In this document: positions 8,815 to 17,519 of the stretch, piece after piece | Position numbering within the stretch: the first letter of the stretch is position 1 | How the letters are laid out: every line of letters begins with the position of its first letter | Assembly (NCBI RefSeq): GCF_002101785.1 | Contig: NZ_LQPJ01000136.1 | Location: forward strand, 124,001 to 188,000 | DNA length: 64,000 bases | Origin: Mycobacterium palustre | GTDB taxonomy: Bacteria; Actinomycetota; Actinomycetes; Mycobacteriales; Mycobacteriaceae | Direction of reading: 5' to 3' | Notes under the pieces: model-generated | Told to the model about the DNA's origin: nothing | The model's database searches: none | Seen by the model: only the letters and a program-made list of their open reading frames with translations | Made by a program: the position numbers and the translations under genes

Positions 8815-9987
8815 TCAGAATTCCTTTCCGTCGCGAACGGACACGCCGAGTTCGGCCAGCACGTCTTCGGTGTCTGCGCCGAGCTCCGGTGCCGGCCCGG
8901 CAACCCGACCGGGGGTGCGGGAGAACCAGGTGGGTACGCCCGGGAAGCGCACCGGTCCGTGCGGGGTGTCCACCGTCTCGAACATGCCGACGGCGTTGAG
9001 ATGCGGATCGTCGAAGAGCGCGTCAGGCGTGTTCAGCGGCGCCGCCGGGATCTCGAGTTCTCGCAGCAGCGCTAGCCATTCGGCGGTGGAGCGCTCTTTC
9101 ATCGTCTCGGCCACCAGCCCGTAGATGGTGTCGATCTGGCCGACGCGCTGTTCCAACGTCGAATACAGCTCGCTGGCCCACGGTGGCCGCACGGCATTCA
9201 TGAAGGCGTTCCAGTGCTTGTCGTTGTAGATCAGCGCGGCGATGTAGCCGTCGCTGGTGCGGTACGGCCGTCGGTTGCGCGCCACGGTGCGCGGATACAC
9301 CGCGGGACCCAGGGGCGGGTCGAACATTGCGCCGTTGGCGTGCTCGACGAGCATGAACGACGCCATCGTTTCGAACATGGCGACCTCGACTTCCTGGCCC
9401 TCGCCGGTCCGTTCGCGGTGAAACAGCGCCATCATCGTCGCGTAGAGTGCGGTCAGCCCGGCGACCTTGTCGGCCATGATGCTTCCGACGTAATCGAATT
9501 CGCCGGTCAATTGCTGTTGCACCGCGGGCAGGCCGCATTCGGCCTGGATGGTGTCGTCGTAGGCGGGCCGGTCGTGATCGGGTCCGCGTCGCCCGTACCC
9601 GTAGCAATTCGTGTAGACGATCGCCGGGTTGATCGCGGCGACGTCGTCGTAGGCGAAGCCGAGCTTGGCGATTGCCTTGGCGCGCATCGAGTGGATGAAC
9701 ACGTCGGCCGTCTCGACCAGCGCGCGCAATGCGTGCGTGCCGGCGTCGGTGTGCAGGTCGAGCACCACGCTGCGCTTGCCGCGGTTGACGTTGACGAACA
9801 CCCCGCTCATGCCCGGCGCCGGCCCCACCGAGACGTAGCGGGTGGTATCACCCTGTGGCGGTTCGACTTTGATCACGTCGGCACCCATGTCGGCCATGAT
9901 TTGCGTGCAATACGGCCCCATGACCATTCCGGTGAGGTCGATCACGCGCACCCCGGCCATCGGTCCCGTCCGCGCCCGGCTAGCCAT
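8815..9987 (-). CDS. Class III (CaiB/BaiF) CoA-transferase
   Basis: A 390-residue family III CoA-transferase of typical length. The N-terminal GVRVIDLTGMVMGPYCTQ and ADMGADVIKVEPPQGD are hallmarks. The probable catalytic aspartate lies in RPAYDDTIQAECG, and the C-terminal lobe has FPGVPTWFSRTPG. It would move CoA between an acyl-CoA and a free acid, activating or recycling a pathway intermediate without ATP. The ATG (9987) overlaps the stop of the upstream SDR by 8 bases, pointing to coupled translation within the operon. Confidence 0.92.
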   Translation of the reverse strand: MASRARTGPMAGVRVIDLTGMVMGPYCTQIMADMGADVIKVEPPQGDTTRYVSVGPAPGMSGVFVNVNRGKRSVVLDLHTDAGTHALRALVETADVFIHSMRAKAIAKLGFAYDDVAAINPAIVYTNCYGYGRRGPDHDRPAYDDTIQAECGLPAVQQQLTGEFDYVGSIMADKVAGLTALYATMMALFHRERTGEGQEVEVAMFETMASFMLVEHANGAMFDPPLGPAVYPRTVARNRRPYRTSDGYIAALIYNDKHWNAFMNAVRPPWASELYSTLEQRVGQIDTIYGLVAETMKERSTAEWLALLRELEIPAAPLNTPDALFDDPHLNAVGMFETVDTPHGPVRFPGVPTWFSRTPGRVAGPAPELGADTEDVLAELGVSVRDGKEF

Positions 9988-10915
9988 GGAGTACGCCCCG
10001 GTCGTTGGAACGGTGCGCGAGTTCGAAGCTGTAGCGGAGGTGCTCGCCGTGACCGTCGGGTACCACCGGGAACACCAGCGGAGCGTCGACGTTTCGAATC
10101 GCGTCGAGGTGCTCGCCGACGCCCTCGACCGTCCACACCGGCCGATGCACGCCGGGGCCTTCGGCGACGACCGCCCGGGCCACCCGGCCCGCGAGCGCGA
10201 TGAACACCTCGCCGGTCACCGAACAGGTTTCGTGCGAGAGCCAACCCACCACGGGCGCAACCAGTTCCGGGTCCATCGGGGGGTAGGCCGAGGTGTCGAT
10301 CCCGGCGGCCATCCGCGTCACCGCGGCCGGCACGATCACGTTGCAGGCCACGCCGTCGGCGGCGCCCTCGAGGGCCGCCACGTTGGCCAGCCCGATCACG
10401 CCGGCCTTGGCGGCCGCATAGTTGGCGACGCCGTGGTTGCCGTACAGTCCGCCGATCGACGACGTCAACACGATGCGGCCGTAGCCGGCGTCGCACATGA
10501 CCGGGAACGCGGGCCGCACCACATGGAATGCGCCGCGCAGGTGCACATCCAGCACCGCGTCGAAGTCCTCGTAGCTCATCTTTCTCAGGGGCGCTCGGCG
10601 GACGATCCCGGCGTTGTGGATGAGAACGTCGACGCGGCCGTAGGTTTCGAGCGCCATGTCGATGATCGCCTTGCCGCCTTCCGCGGTGGCCACCGAGTCG
10701 GTGCTGGCGACGGCCTGGCCACCGGCGGCGGCGATCTCACGAACCACCGCCTCGGCCGGGCCGGCGTCGCTGCCCTCGCCCTCGAGGTCACCGCCTGGAT
10801 CGTTGACGACCACGTTGGCGCCCCGGGACGCCAGCAGCAGGGCGTAGCAGCGACCGAGTCCCCTGGCGGCTCCGGTGATGACGGCGACGCGCCCGTCGAA
10901 TCTGAGCTCCGCCAT
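9980..10915 (-). CDS. Short-chain dehydrogenase/reductase (hydroxyacyl-CoA dehydrogenase-like)
   Basis: A 311-residue SDR. The cofactor motif VITGAARGLGRCYALLLASRG is followed by VVVNDPGGD, a loop typical of the SDR domain of multifunctional beta-oxidation enzymes. NNAG is written HNAG; the active-site set is S in VLTSSIGG and Y/K in YAAAKAG. It has an extra C-terminal stretch of about 50 residues beyond a minimal SDR. It probably oxidises a hydroxyl group on a ring or acyl-CoA with NAD. The ATG directly follows the stop codon of the monooxygenase gene, and the 3' end overlaps the CoA-transferase. Confidence 0.9.
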   Translation of the reverse strand: MAELRFDGRVAVITGAARGLGRCYALLLASRGANVVVNDPGGDLEGEGSDAGPAEAVVREIAAAGGQAVASTDSVATAEGGKAIIDMALETYGRVDVLIHNAGIVRRAPLRKMSYEDFDAVLDVHLRGAFHVVRPAFPVMCDAGYGRIVLTSSIGGLYGNHGVANYAAAKAGVIGLANVAALEGAADGVACNVIVPAAVTRMAAGIDTSAYPPMDPELVAPVVGWLSHETCSVTGEVFIALAGRVARAVVAEGPGVHRPVWTVEGVGEHLDAIRNVDAPLVFPVVPDGHGEHLRYSFELAHRSNDRGVLHG

Positions 10916-12763
10916 CTAAGTTCCGAGCACCAGGCCGTTCAGATCACCCGCGGCGCGCCATTGCCTCAGCAGGTCGTCGAACGCGTAGAAACCGGGCGAG
11001 TAGGGCTCCCCCAGAAACGAGCGGATGCCCTCCCCGCCGCCGCCGCCCTCGTTGTTGTAATAGCCGGGCGTGCAGGTGACTTCGAATGCCGAGTTGTCGA
11101 CGGCGAGTTCCCGGATCGTGGCGACCCAGTTGTCCTGAGCCTCTTGACTGGGTTCGACGGTGGTGGCGCCGCGCTTGATGGCTTCGGAAATGATGTAGGC
11201 GATGTGCTCGGCCTGCTGCTCGAACATCGCGGTGGTGTTGGCCGAGACGCCGCCCTGCAGGAAACCGGTGTGGAACTGGTTGGGAAAGCCGCGGGTGGTC
11301 ATGCCGTGCAGCGTCTTGTAGCTGTCGCGCCAGTGATCGAAGAGCGAAAGGCCGTCGCGGCCCTGGATCGCTTCGATCGCGTAGCGGCGGCTGATCTCGG
11401 TGGAGATCTCGAAGCCGCTCGCGAAGATCACGCAATCGACCTCGTACTCGACGCCGTTGGCGACTATGCCGTTCTCCGTGAGCCTTTCGACCCCCTTGGA
11501 CTGCGACACGTCGACCAGCGTGACATTCGGGTTGTTGAAGGTCGGCAGGTAGTCGTCACTCGAGCAGGGCCGCTTGCAGAGGAACCGATAGTACGGCTTG
11601 AGCGCTTCGGCGGTTTCGGGGTCCTTGACGATGTCGGCGATACGGCGCCGCAGCCGCTCCATGATCTTGTAGTCTTCCTCCTCGCGAATCGCCATGATCT
11701 GCTCGATGCTAAGCGACGCCGGGTCGCCGCTGGCGGCGATCCGGGCGGTCATGTTGCGTCCCAGCTCCGTCCAGAAGTCGCAAACCTGGTCCGCCGCATC
11801 GAACACCACGCCCTCGAACGGCGACCACCGATGGAAATTGCGCTTGCGTTCCGCCTGCCACCCGGGCTGCAACGACTTCGCCCAGTCCGGATCCGTGGGC
11901 TCGTTCCCGCGCTCGTCCACCGACGACGGCGTCCGCTGGAACACGTAGAGGTGCTGAGCGTCCCGACCCAGGTGGGGAACCAGCTGGACACCCGTCGCCC
12001 CGGTGCCGACGAGGGCGACCCGCTTGTCGGCGAGCTTGTGCAGCCCACCGCTGGCGTCGCCGCCGGTGTAGTCGTAGTCCCAGCGCGCCGAGTGAAAGAC
12101 GTGACCCTTGAAGTCCTTGAGCCCGGGGATGTTGGGCAGCTTCGGCCGGTTGTACGAGCCCTGCGTCATCACCACGAAGCGCGAGCGGATGTCGTCGCCG
12201 CGATTGGTCTGCAGCCGCCAGCGGCTGATCGAGTCGTCCCAGCGCACCGTGCGCACCTGGGTGGAGAAGATCGCGCCGTCGTAAAGCCCGAAATGCTTGG
12301 CGATGCGGCGGCAATGCTCGTAGATCTCCGCCCCGTCGGCGTACTTCTTGCTGGGCATGAAGTCGAGCTCTTCGAGCAGCGGGATGTAGCAGTACGCGTC
12401 GTTGTCGCACTGGATTCCGGGAAAGCGGTTCCAATACCAGACGCCGCCGACGTCGCCGCCCATCTCGATGATGTGCACGTCGTCGACGCCGGACTTCTTC
12501 AGGTAAACGCCCGCCAGCAGGCCGGCGATGCCGCCGCCGAGGACCGCGACCTCGATGTCCTCGGCGATCGGCGCGCGCGGGGTCACCGGCGTGTGGGGAT
12601 CGACCTCGGCGAACTCGGCGAAATCGCCCGCGAGTTCCAGGTATTGCTTGGATCCTTCGGGGCGCAACCGCTTGTCGCGCTCTTGCAGATACTTCTCGCG
12701 AAGCGCCTCGATGTCGATGTCTTCGGGGACGTCGGTCGGCCCGCAGCCGTCGGAATTCGTCAT
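10916..12763 (-). CDS. Flavin-containing monooxygenase of the Baeyer-Villiger type
   Basis: A 615-residue FAD/NADPH monooxygenase. The first dinucleotide motif is AVLGGGIAGLLAGVYLKKSG and the second is VALVGTGATGVQLVPHL. Between them lies the Baeyer-Villiger signature FKGHVFHSARWDYDY (FxGxxxHxxxW). An N-terminal extension of about 80 residues resembles the cyclopentadecanone/steroid monooxygenase group. Such enzymes insert oxygen next to a ketone, giving a lactone or ester. A lactonase-like gene (15169) stands across the divergent promoter. The ATG at 12763 overlaps the Rieske gene stop (ATGA). A longer frame up to 14017 is only an overlap with the Rieske gene. Confidence 0.92.
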   Translation of the reverse strand: MTNSDGCGPTDVPEDIDIEALREKYLQERDKRLRPEGSKQYLELAGDFAEFAEVDPHTPVTPRAPIAEDIEVAVLGGGIAGLLAGVYLKKSGVDDVHIIEMGGDVGGVWYWNRFPGIQCDNDAYCYIPLLEELDFMPSKKYADGAEIYEHCRRIAKHFGLYDGAIFSTQVRTVRWDDSISRWRLQTNRGDDIRSRFVVMTQGSYNRPKLPNIPGLKDFKGHVFHSARWDYDYTGGDASGGLHKLADKRVALVGTGATGVQLVPHLGRDAQHLYVFQRTPSSVDERGNEPTDPDWAKSLQPGWQAERKRNFHRWSPFEGVVFDAADQVCDFWTELGRNMTARIAASGDPASLSIEQIMAIREEEDYKIMERLRRRIADIVKDPETAEALKPYYRFLCKRPCSSDDYLPTFNNPNVTLVDVSQSKGVERLTENGIVANGVEYEVDCVIFASGFEISTEISRRYAIEAIQGRDGLSLFDHWRDSYKTLHGMTTRGFPNQFHTGFLQGGVSANTTAMFEQQAEHIAYIISEAIKRGATTVEPSQEAQDNWVATIRELAVDNSAFEVTCTPGYYNNEGGGGGEGIRSFLGEPYSPGFYAFDDLLRQWRAAGDLNGLVLGT

Positions 12764-14136
12764 TGAAGGTCTTTCGGCTCTCCGGTGCCCATGTACTTCG
12801 ACAATTGGTAGTGCAGGTTGACGGTGCTGCGCTCGCGGTACGGGTTGGGTTTGGTGCCGGGGAAACCGAGCGATTTCATGCCCTGTTGCACGGCGGCCAT
12901 GTTGGAGAAGTCCTGGGGCAGGACCGAAAGCCAGCGCGGATCGCCCACCGGTGTGTACTCCCATTCGGTTTGCGGCTCTTGGCCCTTCGGGTACAACTCG
13001 AAGACCGACACCTCGAAGATGCACTTGTTCGGGTCGTAGCTGGGATGGGGGCGCGCGCTGTAGCACAGCGCGACGGTCAGGCCCTGGCCGATCTGGAAGT
13101 TCGGGAAGATCTGCCAGGCCGTACCCGCCTGCCCGAGAATGTCGGCCGGAATCGTCGGCCAGATCACGCCGCGGGCCGCGTCGTCGCGGCGCGCCGAGGA
13201 CAGCCAGTGCTCGAGCACCTTGTCGGGAGGCGTGCCCTCGGGCAGTTCGTCCACCAACCGTTTGGCGGCGTTCACCAGCGTCTCGGTGGTGGAGGTGTTG
13301 GTCTCCTCCATCGTGTACACCTGCATCTCCGCGGTGGAAATTCGCGGGTCGCCGGTGCCCAGCCGGATCTTGGACTTGGTGGCCGCCATGTCGTCGGGCG
13401 CGTCGTAGCCGATGTTGCTGTGCTTGCCCTGCGCCTTGGCCCAGCCCTTGAACTCGCCGAACTTGTTGAACTCGGGATGGGTGGTGTAGACGTGATAGGT
13501 CTCGTTGAAGGCCTCCAGCGCGACCTTCCAGTTGCAGTCGAAGTACAACCACTTGCGCCACTTGTAGCGCATGTTCTCCAGGCCGAACGGTTCGAGGATC
13601 TTCGCGGCGGGAAACAGGTAGTCGGCCAGCGGCTCGCAGTCCGGGTCCATGTTGATCCACAACCAACCGCCCCACGTGTCGACCTTGACCGGCCGCAGGC
13701 TGGTGTTCTGCGGCGTCAACGCGCCCTGCCAGTCCTGTTGCTCGCGGATGTGCGTGCACGCGCCGTCCAGGCCGTAGGCCCAGCCGTGGAAGCCACAGAC
13801 GAACGACTTCCGGGCCCGCCCGCGCGCGTTCTTCGCACCCTCGGGGGTGTCGATCAGGCGGCGGCCGCGATGCATGCAGACGTTGTGGTGCGCGCGAAAG
13901 TCGTTGTGCCCGGTGCGCACCACGATGATCGAGTCGTCGAGGATGTCGTAGGTCAGGTAACTGCCGACCTCGGGCAGCTCTTCGACGCGGCCGACCTGTT
14001 GCCAGACTTTGCGCCACAGCCTGTCGCGCTCGGCGCGGGCGTACTGTTCGCTGATGTAAGCCTCGACGCCGATCGTCATCGGCTTCGAAAGCTCCTCGGG
14101 CGCCGCGGTATTCACGTCAGGGGCCAGATCCGTCAT
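12760..14136 (-). CDS. Rieske non-haem iron oxygenase, large (alpha) subunit
   Basis: A 458-residue ring-hydroxylating oxygenase. The Rieske [2Fe-2S] ligands are CMH (near residue 88) and CGFH, separated by about 24 residues, a longer loop than the usual 15-17. The catalytic iron site is seen in EAFNETYHVYTTHPEF (two histidines). It would hydroxylate an aromatic, steroid-like or aliphatic substrate and needs a reductase and ferredoxin, which are not encoded in this operon. The ATG at 14136 is preceded by GAGGAGG and overlaps the upstream SDR stop (TGATG). The longer frame to 15006 is a shadow of that SDR. Confidence 0.9.
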   Translation of the reverse strand: MTDLAPDVNTAAPEELSKPMTIGVEAYISEQYARAERDRLWRKVWQQVGRVEELPEVGSYLTYDILDDSIIVVRTGHNDFRAHHNVCMHRGRRLIDTPEGAKNARGRARKSFVCGFHGWAYGLDGACTHIREQQDWQGALTPQNTSLRPVKVDTWGGWLWINMDPDCEPLADYLFPAAKILEPFGLENMRYKWRKWLYFDCNWKVALEAFNETYHVYTTHPEFNKFGEFKGWAKAQGKHSNIGYDAPDDMAATKSKIRLGTGDPRISTAEMQVYTMEETNTSTTETLVNAAKRLVDELPEGTPPDKVLEHWLSSARRDDAARGVIWPTIPADILGQAGTAWQIFPNFQIGQGLTVALCYSARPHPSYDPNKCIFEVSVFELYPKGQEPQTEWEYTPVGDPRWLSVLPQDFSNMAAVQQGMKSLGFPGTKPNPYRERSTVNLHYQLSKYMGTGEPKDLQ

Positions 14137-14981
14137 CACATCCTCCTCATCTCGGCGCGGAAGGATTCGTCTTTGAGGAACAATGGGGTGTTGTCGTCGC
14201 CCAGATGGCTCCACTTCAGGTCGAGCCCGCCGTCGACCAGCAGCGTCTGGCCCGTGATGTAGCTCGACAGGTCCGAAAGCAAGAAAAGGATGGCGCCGGC
14301 CTGTTCCTCGGGCCGCCCGCGCCGGCCCATCGCGATCGCCCGCCGATCCCGATCCGGGTCCTCGTCGACATAGGTGCGCGAGGCCGCCGTCTCGGTGACG
14401 CCGGGCGCCACGGCATTCACCCGAACCCCCGCGAGCGCCAACTCCAGCGCCATGGTGCGGGTCATCGCCGCGATCGCGGCCTTGGCGGTCCCGTAGGCGA
14501 TGTGAAACGGCGCGCTGTTCATGCCGCTGATCGAGGAGATGGACACGATCGACCCCGGTTGTTGCCGGGCGACGAGTTCGGCCGCCACGGCCCGGCTCAT
14601 GAAAAACGCCGTCTCGAGGTTGTCCGTGAAGATCTTGCGCCAATCGGCGCGTGTCACCCGGGTCGACGGCATCCATGTCGAGGGTTCGGCGCCGCCCGCG
14701 ACGTTGACCAGGCCATAGAGGCGCCCCTCGGCGCGCCGCGCGTGGTCGATCACGGTGGCGATGCCCTCGTCGGTCGACGCGTCGGCCGCGACGGGGAGCA
14801 CCGCCAGGCCCCGTTGCGCGAGCGGCGCGATGTGTTCGTCGAGGTTTTCCTTCGATCGGCTCACCGCGATCACGGTGGCACCGGCCCGAGCGGCCATCGC
14901 GGTGACGGTTGTGCCAATGCCGCCTCCGCCTGCACCGGAGACAACCACGACGCGACCGCCGAGCCCGAGAAGATCCGCCAT
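14136..14981 (-). CDS. Short-chain dehydrogenase/reductase, first gene of the minus-strand operon
   Basis: A 281-residue classical SDR: cofactor loop VVVSGAGGGGIGTTV, active-site serine in VSISSISG, Y/K in YGTAKAA, and the C-terminal TGQTLLVDGGLDLKW. The start is placed at the ATG at 14981 (MADLLG), where the fold begins; the frame could extend to 15017, but that would add a Cys/Arg-rich leader and cover the proposed operator. It heads the operon SDR-Rieske-BVMO-SDR-CoA-transferase-ThDP enzyme-ALDH-ADH and probably oxidises an alcohol made by the oxygenase. Confidence 0.87.
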   Translation of the reverse strand: MADLLGLGGRVVVVSGAGGGGIGTTVTAMAARAGATVIAVSRSKENLDEHIAPLAQRGLAVLPVAADASTDEGIATVIDHARRAEGRLYGLVNVAGGAEPSTWMPSTRVTRADWRKIFTDNLETAFFMSRAVAAELVARQQPGSIVSISSISGMNSAPFHIAYGTAKAAIAAMTRTMALELALAGVRVNAVAPGVTETAASRTYVDEDPDRDRRAIAMGRRGRPEEQAGAILFLLSDLSSYITGQTLLVDGGLDLKWSHLGDDNTPLFLKDESFRAEMRRM

Positions 14982-15005
14982 GACCTGCTTTCCCCGCCGG
15001 CACCA

Positions 15006-15017
15006 TTGTCCGGACAA
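15006..15017. promoter_or_regulatory. Perfect 12-bp palindrome, proposed GntR operator 1
   Basis: TTGTCCGGACAA reads the same on both strands. It lies 25 bases upstream of the SDR start codon, in the probable 5' leader of the minus-strand operon. A near copy occurs at 15102-15113. The length and symmetry fit a site for a dimeric GntR/HutC regulator, which is encoded by the second gene on the other side of this divergent promoter. The assignment is inference. Confidence 0.6.
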
Positions 15018-15068
15018 GCTATCACGTTCTATCTATTGGAGAACACTATTCCCATTTGGCGACTGGGC

Positions 15069-15074
15069 TGTCAA
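15069..15074 (-). promoter_or_regulatory. Possible -35 box for the minus-strand operon
   Basis: On the minus strand this is TTGACA, identical to the consensus -35 hexamer of the main sigma factor. AT-rich bases with AATAGT follow about 18 bases downstream and could serve as a loose -10. The start point would then fall just upstream of operator 1. No experiment supports it. Confidence 0.4.
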
Positions 15075-15101
15075 GGTCGGTCGCGTGGTTTTGAACGGCT
15101 A

Positions 15102-15113
15102 TTGTCTGGACTA
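15102..15113. promoter_or_regulatory. Imperfect copy of the palindrome, proposed GntR operator 2
   Basis: TTGTCTGGACTA matches the palindrome at 15006-15017 in 10 of 12 positions. The two centres are 96 bases apart, close to nine turns of DNA, so the sites face the same side. This copy lies 56 bases upstream of the SMP-30-like gene and would cover its promoter. Two sites flanking a divergent promoter suggest joint control, possibly by looping. Confidence 0.55.
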
Positions 15114-15168
15114 GATCGAGTTGATAACGTCCAGCCCTGACGGCCGACGGAAGGATCTCGGCGAGACC

Positions 15169-16779
15169 ATGACGCTCGCGGCGCAGCCATCGCGATACGC
15201 ATCACCGCACCCGGTCGAGGTCGCGACCGGCTGGCGACTGGAGCGGGTCACCGCTCCCAGCCGCCTGTTCGGCGCGAACGGCCTGCGCACCGGCCCGGAC
15301 GGGCGCGTGTACATCGCACAGGTCACCGGCAGTCAGATCAGCGCGCTGGATCCCGGTACCGGGCGCCTGGACACGTTCAGCCCCAAGGGGGGTGAGATCG
15401 TGGCGCCCGACGACGTCGCGTTCGACGCGAGCGGCAACCTGTACGCGACGGAGGTGATGGACGGCCGGGTCAGCGTCCGCGACGCCGCCGGCCGGACCAG
15501 AGTGCTGCGCGACGACGTTCCGTCCGCCAACGGCATCACCTTCCATCGGGGCCGGCTGTTCGTCGGCGAATGCCGTGAGGGCGGGCGCCTGCTCGAGCTC
15601 GACCTGGCCGGTGGGCCGCCGCGGGTGATCTTGGAGAACGTGCCGTCACCGAATGCGATGGAAGTGGGCCCGGACGGCCTGCTGTATTTCCCGGTGATGG
15701 GCGCCAACGAGATTTGGCGCGTCGATCCCGACGGCGGCGAACCACAGTGCGTGGCGCGCGATCTCGGTGTGCCCGACTCGGTCAAGTTCGACCGGCAGGG
15801 CCGCCTGGTCTCGACGCAGGTGGCGAGCGGGCAGGTGCTGCGCATCGACCCGCGCGGCGGCGAGCGGTGGCTGCTGGCCCAGCTGAGCCCGGGGCTGGAC
15901 AACTGCACCTTCGTCGGCGACCGGGTGCTGGTGTCCAACTTCACCGGCGAGATCACCGAGATCGCGCCGGACGGCGCGACGCGCACGGCGCTGCCCGGCG
16001 GCCTGAACTGGCCGCTGGACCTGGCCGTCGGCCATGACGGGCGGCTCTACGTCGCCGACGGCACGTATTTCTATGTCGCGCTGGCCGACGGGTCTTTGCA
16101 AACCGTGGGGATGTTGTTCAGCCCCGGGTATCCCGGATTTTTGCGCGGGGTCGCGTCGACCGGACCCGGCGAATTCGTCGTGACGACCTCGGGCGGACAG
16201 GTCAGCCGGTACCGCCCGGCCGCGTGCGAAACCGAGGTGCTGGCGGACGGATTCGACCAGCTCTACGGCGTCGCGGTAGGGCCCACCGGAATCGTCGTTG
16301 CCGAATTGGGCACCGGGCGGCTGCTGTCGGTGCGGTCGGGCGGCGTCGACGTGCTGGCCACCGGCCTGCGCGAGCCGGTCGGCGTCGCGGCGGCCGCGGC
16401 CGGGGCGTGGCTGGTGGCGCTGGCCGGCGCCGGGCGGGTGGTCGAGCTGCGCGGGTCGCGGATGGACACCGTGGTCGCCGATCTGCAACGCCCGCAGGGC
16501 GTTTGCGTGCACGACGGGGTGCTCTACATCGTCGACGCCGGCGCCAAGGAGTTGATAGCCTTCGACATGGACACCAAGGTTCGGCGGACCATCGCATCCG
16601 GATTACCGGTCGGCCCCCCGCCCGGCGTGGTGCCCAAGCCGCTGAAAGGCATGCCGCCGTTTTCGGGTCCGCAGGGCCCGTTCGCCGGCATCGCCGCCGC
16701 GTCCGACGGAACGCTCTACGTCTCGGCCGACGGCGACGGCAGCGTCCTGGCATTGCGCCAATCGCGGGACGGCCATTGA
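15169..16779 (+). CDS. SMP-30/gluconolactonase-like beta-propeller protein
   Basis: A 536-residue soluble protein made of repeating beta-propeller units: GLRTGPDGRVYIAQV, VAFDASGNLYATEVMDGRV, MEVGPDGLLYFPV, LAVGHDGRLYVADGTY, PQGVCVHDGVLYIVDAG. The length is about twice that of a six-bladed gluconolactonase, so it may hold two propellers or a larger one. Family members are metal-dependent lactonases, among others. Opposite a Baeyer-Villiger monooxygenase it is a candidate for opening the lactone product. The ATG at 15169 is chosen; a TTG at 15121 would extend it by 16 residues. Its stop overlaps the GntR start (TGATG). Confidence 0.8.
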   Translation: MTLAAQPSRYASPHPVEVATGWRLERVTAPSRLFGANGLRTGPDGRVYIAQVTGSQISALDPGTGRLDTFSPKGGEIVAPDDVAFDASGNLYATEVMDGRVSVRDAAGRTRVLRDDVPSANGITFHRGRLFVGECREGGRLLELDLAGGPPRVILENVPSPNAMEVGPDGLLYFPVMGANEIWRVDPDGGEPQCVARDLGVPDSVKFDRQGRLVSTQVASGQVLRIDPRGGERWLLAQLSPGLDNCTFVGDRVLVSNFTGEITEIAPDGATRTALPGGLNWPLDLAVGHDGRLYVADGTYFYVALADGSLQTVGMLFSPGYPGFLRGVASTGPGEFVVTTSGGQVSRYRPAACETEVLADGFDQLYGVAVGPTGIVVAELGTGRLLSVRSGGVDVLATGLREPVGVAAAAAGAWLVALAGAGRVVELRGSRMDTVVADLQRPQGVCVHDGVLYIVDAGAKELIAFDMDTKVRRTIASGLPVGPPPGVVPKPLKGMPPFSGPQGPFAGIAAASDGTLYVSADGDGSVLALRQSRDGH

Positions 16780-17519
16780 TGTCTCAGGCCATCTCGAGCG
16801 AGCACCGGTACCTGCAGATCGCGCGCACGCTGCGCAAGGAGATCGTCGACGGCGTGTACCCGGTGGGCTCGCAGCTTCCGACCGAACACCAACTGTGCGA
16901 GCGATTCGCGGTCAGCCGCTACACCGTCCGCGAAGCGCTGCGCCGGCTGCGCGAGGACAACCTCGTCGCGTCACGCCCCCGGGCGGGCACCCGCGTGGTG
17001 CCCCGGCCGGCGTCGAGTTCCTATGCGCAGGAGACGATGTCGATCGAGGATCTGCTCGCGTTCGCGGCCGGCGCGCGGCTGACCATCGAGTCCAACGAGA
17101 TGGTGGCCATCGACGACGACCTCGCCGCGCGCACCGGGCTGCAGGTCGGCGGGCAGTGGCTCTCGGTGCGCGGCTATCGGCAGGCCGAGGGCGCGTCGGT
17201 GCCGCTGTGCCAAACGGAGTACTACATAAACCGCGATTTCGCCGCGGTCGGCCGGCTGCTGCAACGCCACACCGGCCCGATCTTTCCGTTGATCGAGGAC
17301 CTGTTCGGGGTGAGCATCGCCGAGTTGCGCCAGGAGATCGCCGCGGTGCTGCTGCCGCCCCAGCTGGCCGACGGCCTCGGGGTCGCGGCGGGCACGGCGG
17401 CGTTGCAGATGCGGCGCACCTACAAAACCTCCGATGGCGAGATCGCGCAGGTGACGGTCAACACCCACCTGTCGTCGAGCTTTCGGTATGCGATGACGAT
17501 GCGCCGCGTGAATGAATAG
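16779..17519 (+). CDS. GntR-family transcriptional regulator, HutC subfamily
   Basis: A 246-residue regulator. The N-terminal winged helix-turn-helix covers about residues 8-75 (GSQLPTEHQLCERFAVSRYTVREALRRL), and a UTRA effector domain follows (QTEYYINRDFAAV, YKTSDGEIAQVTVNTHLS). The ligand is probably a pathway intermediate. It is translationally coupled to the SMP-30-like gene (TGATG) and overlaps the CoA ligase gene by 8 bases. Autoregulation and repression of the divergent operons through the palindromes at 15006 and 15102 is likely but inferred. Confidence 0.92.
   Translation: MSQAISSEHRYLQIARTLRKEIVDGVYPVGSQLPTEHQLCERFAVSRYTVREALRRLREDNLVASRPRAGTRVVPRPASSSYAQETMSIEDLLAFAAGARLTIESNEMVAIDDDLAARTGLQVGGQWLSVRGYRQAEGASVPLCQTEYYINRDFAAVGRLLQRHTGPIFPLIEDLFGVSIAELRQEIAAVLLPPQLADGLGVAAGTAALQMRRTYKTSDGEIAQVTVNTHLSSSFRYAMTMRRVNE

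Noticed and set aside
9842..12766. A 974-codon plus-strand frame across the CoA-transferase, SDR and BVMO genes
   Set aside because: It reads antisense through three clear enzymes; its His/Val/Asp/Arg-rich composition is typical of antisense translation.
10916..14017. Apparent 1,033-residue fusion of Rieske and monooxygenase proteins
   Set aside because: The N-terminal part is out of frame with the Rieske protein. The true genes overlap by only 4 bases (ATGA).
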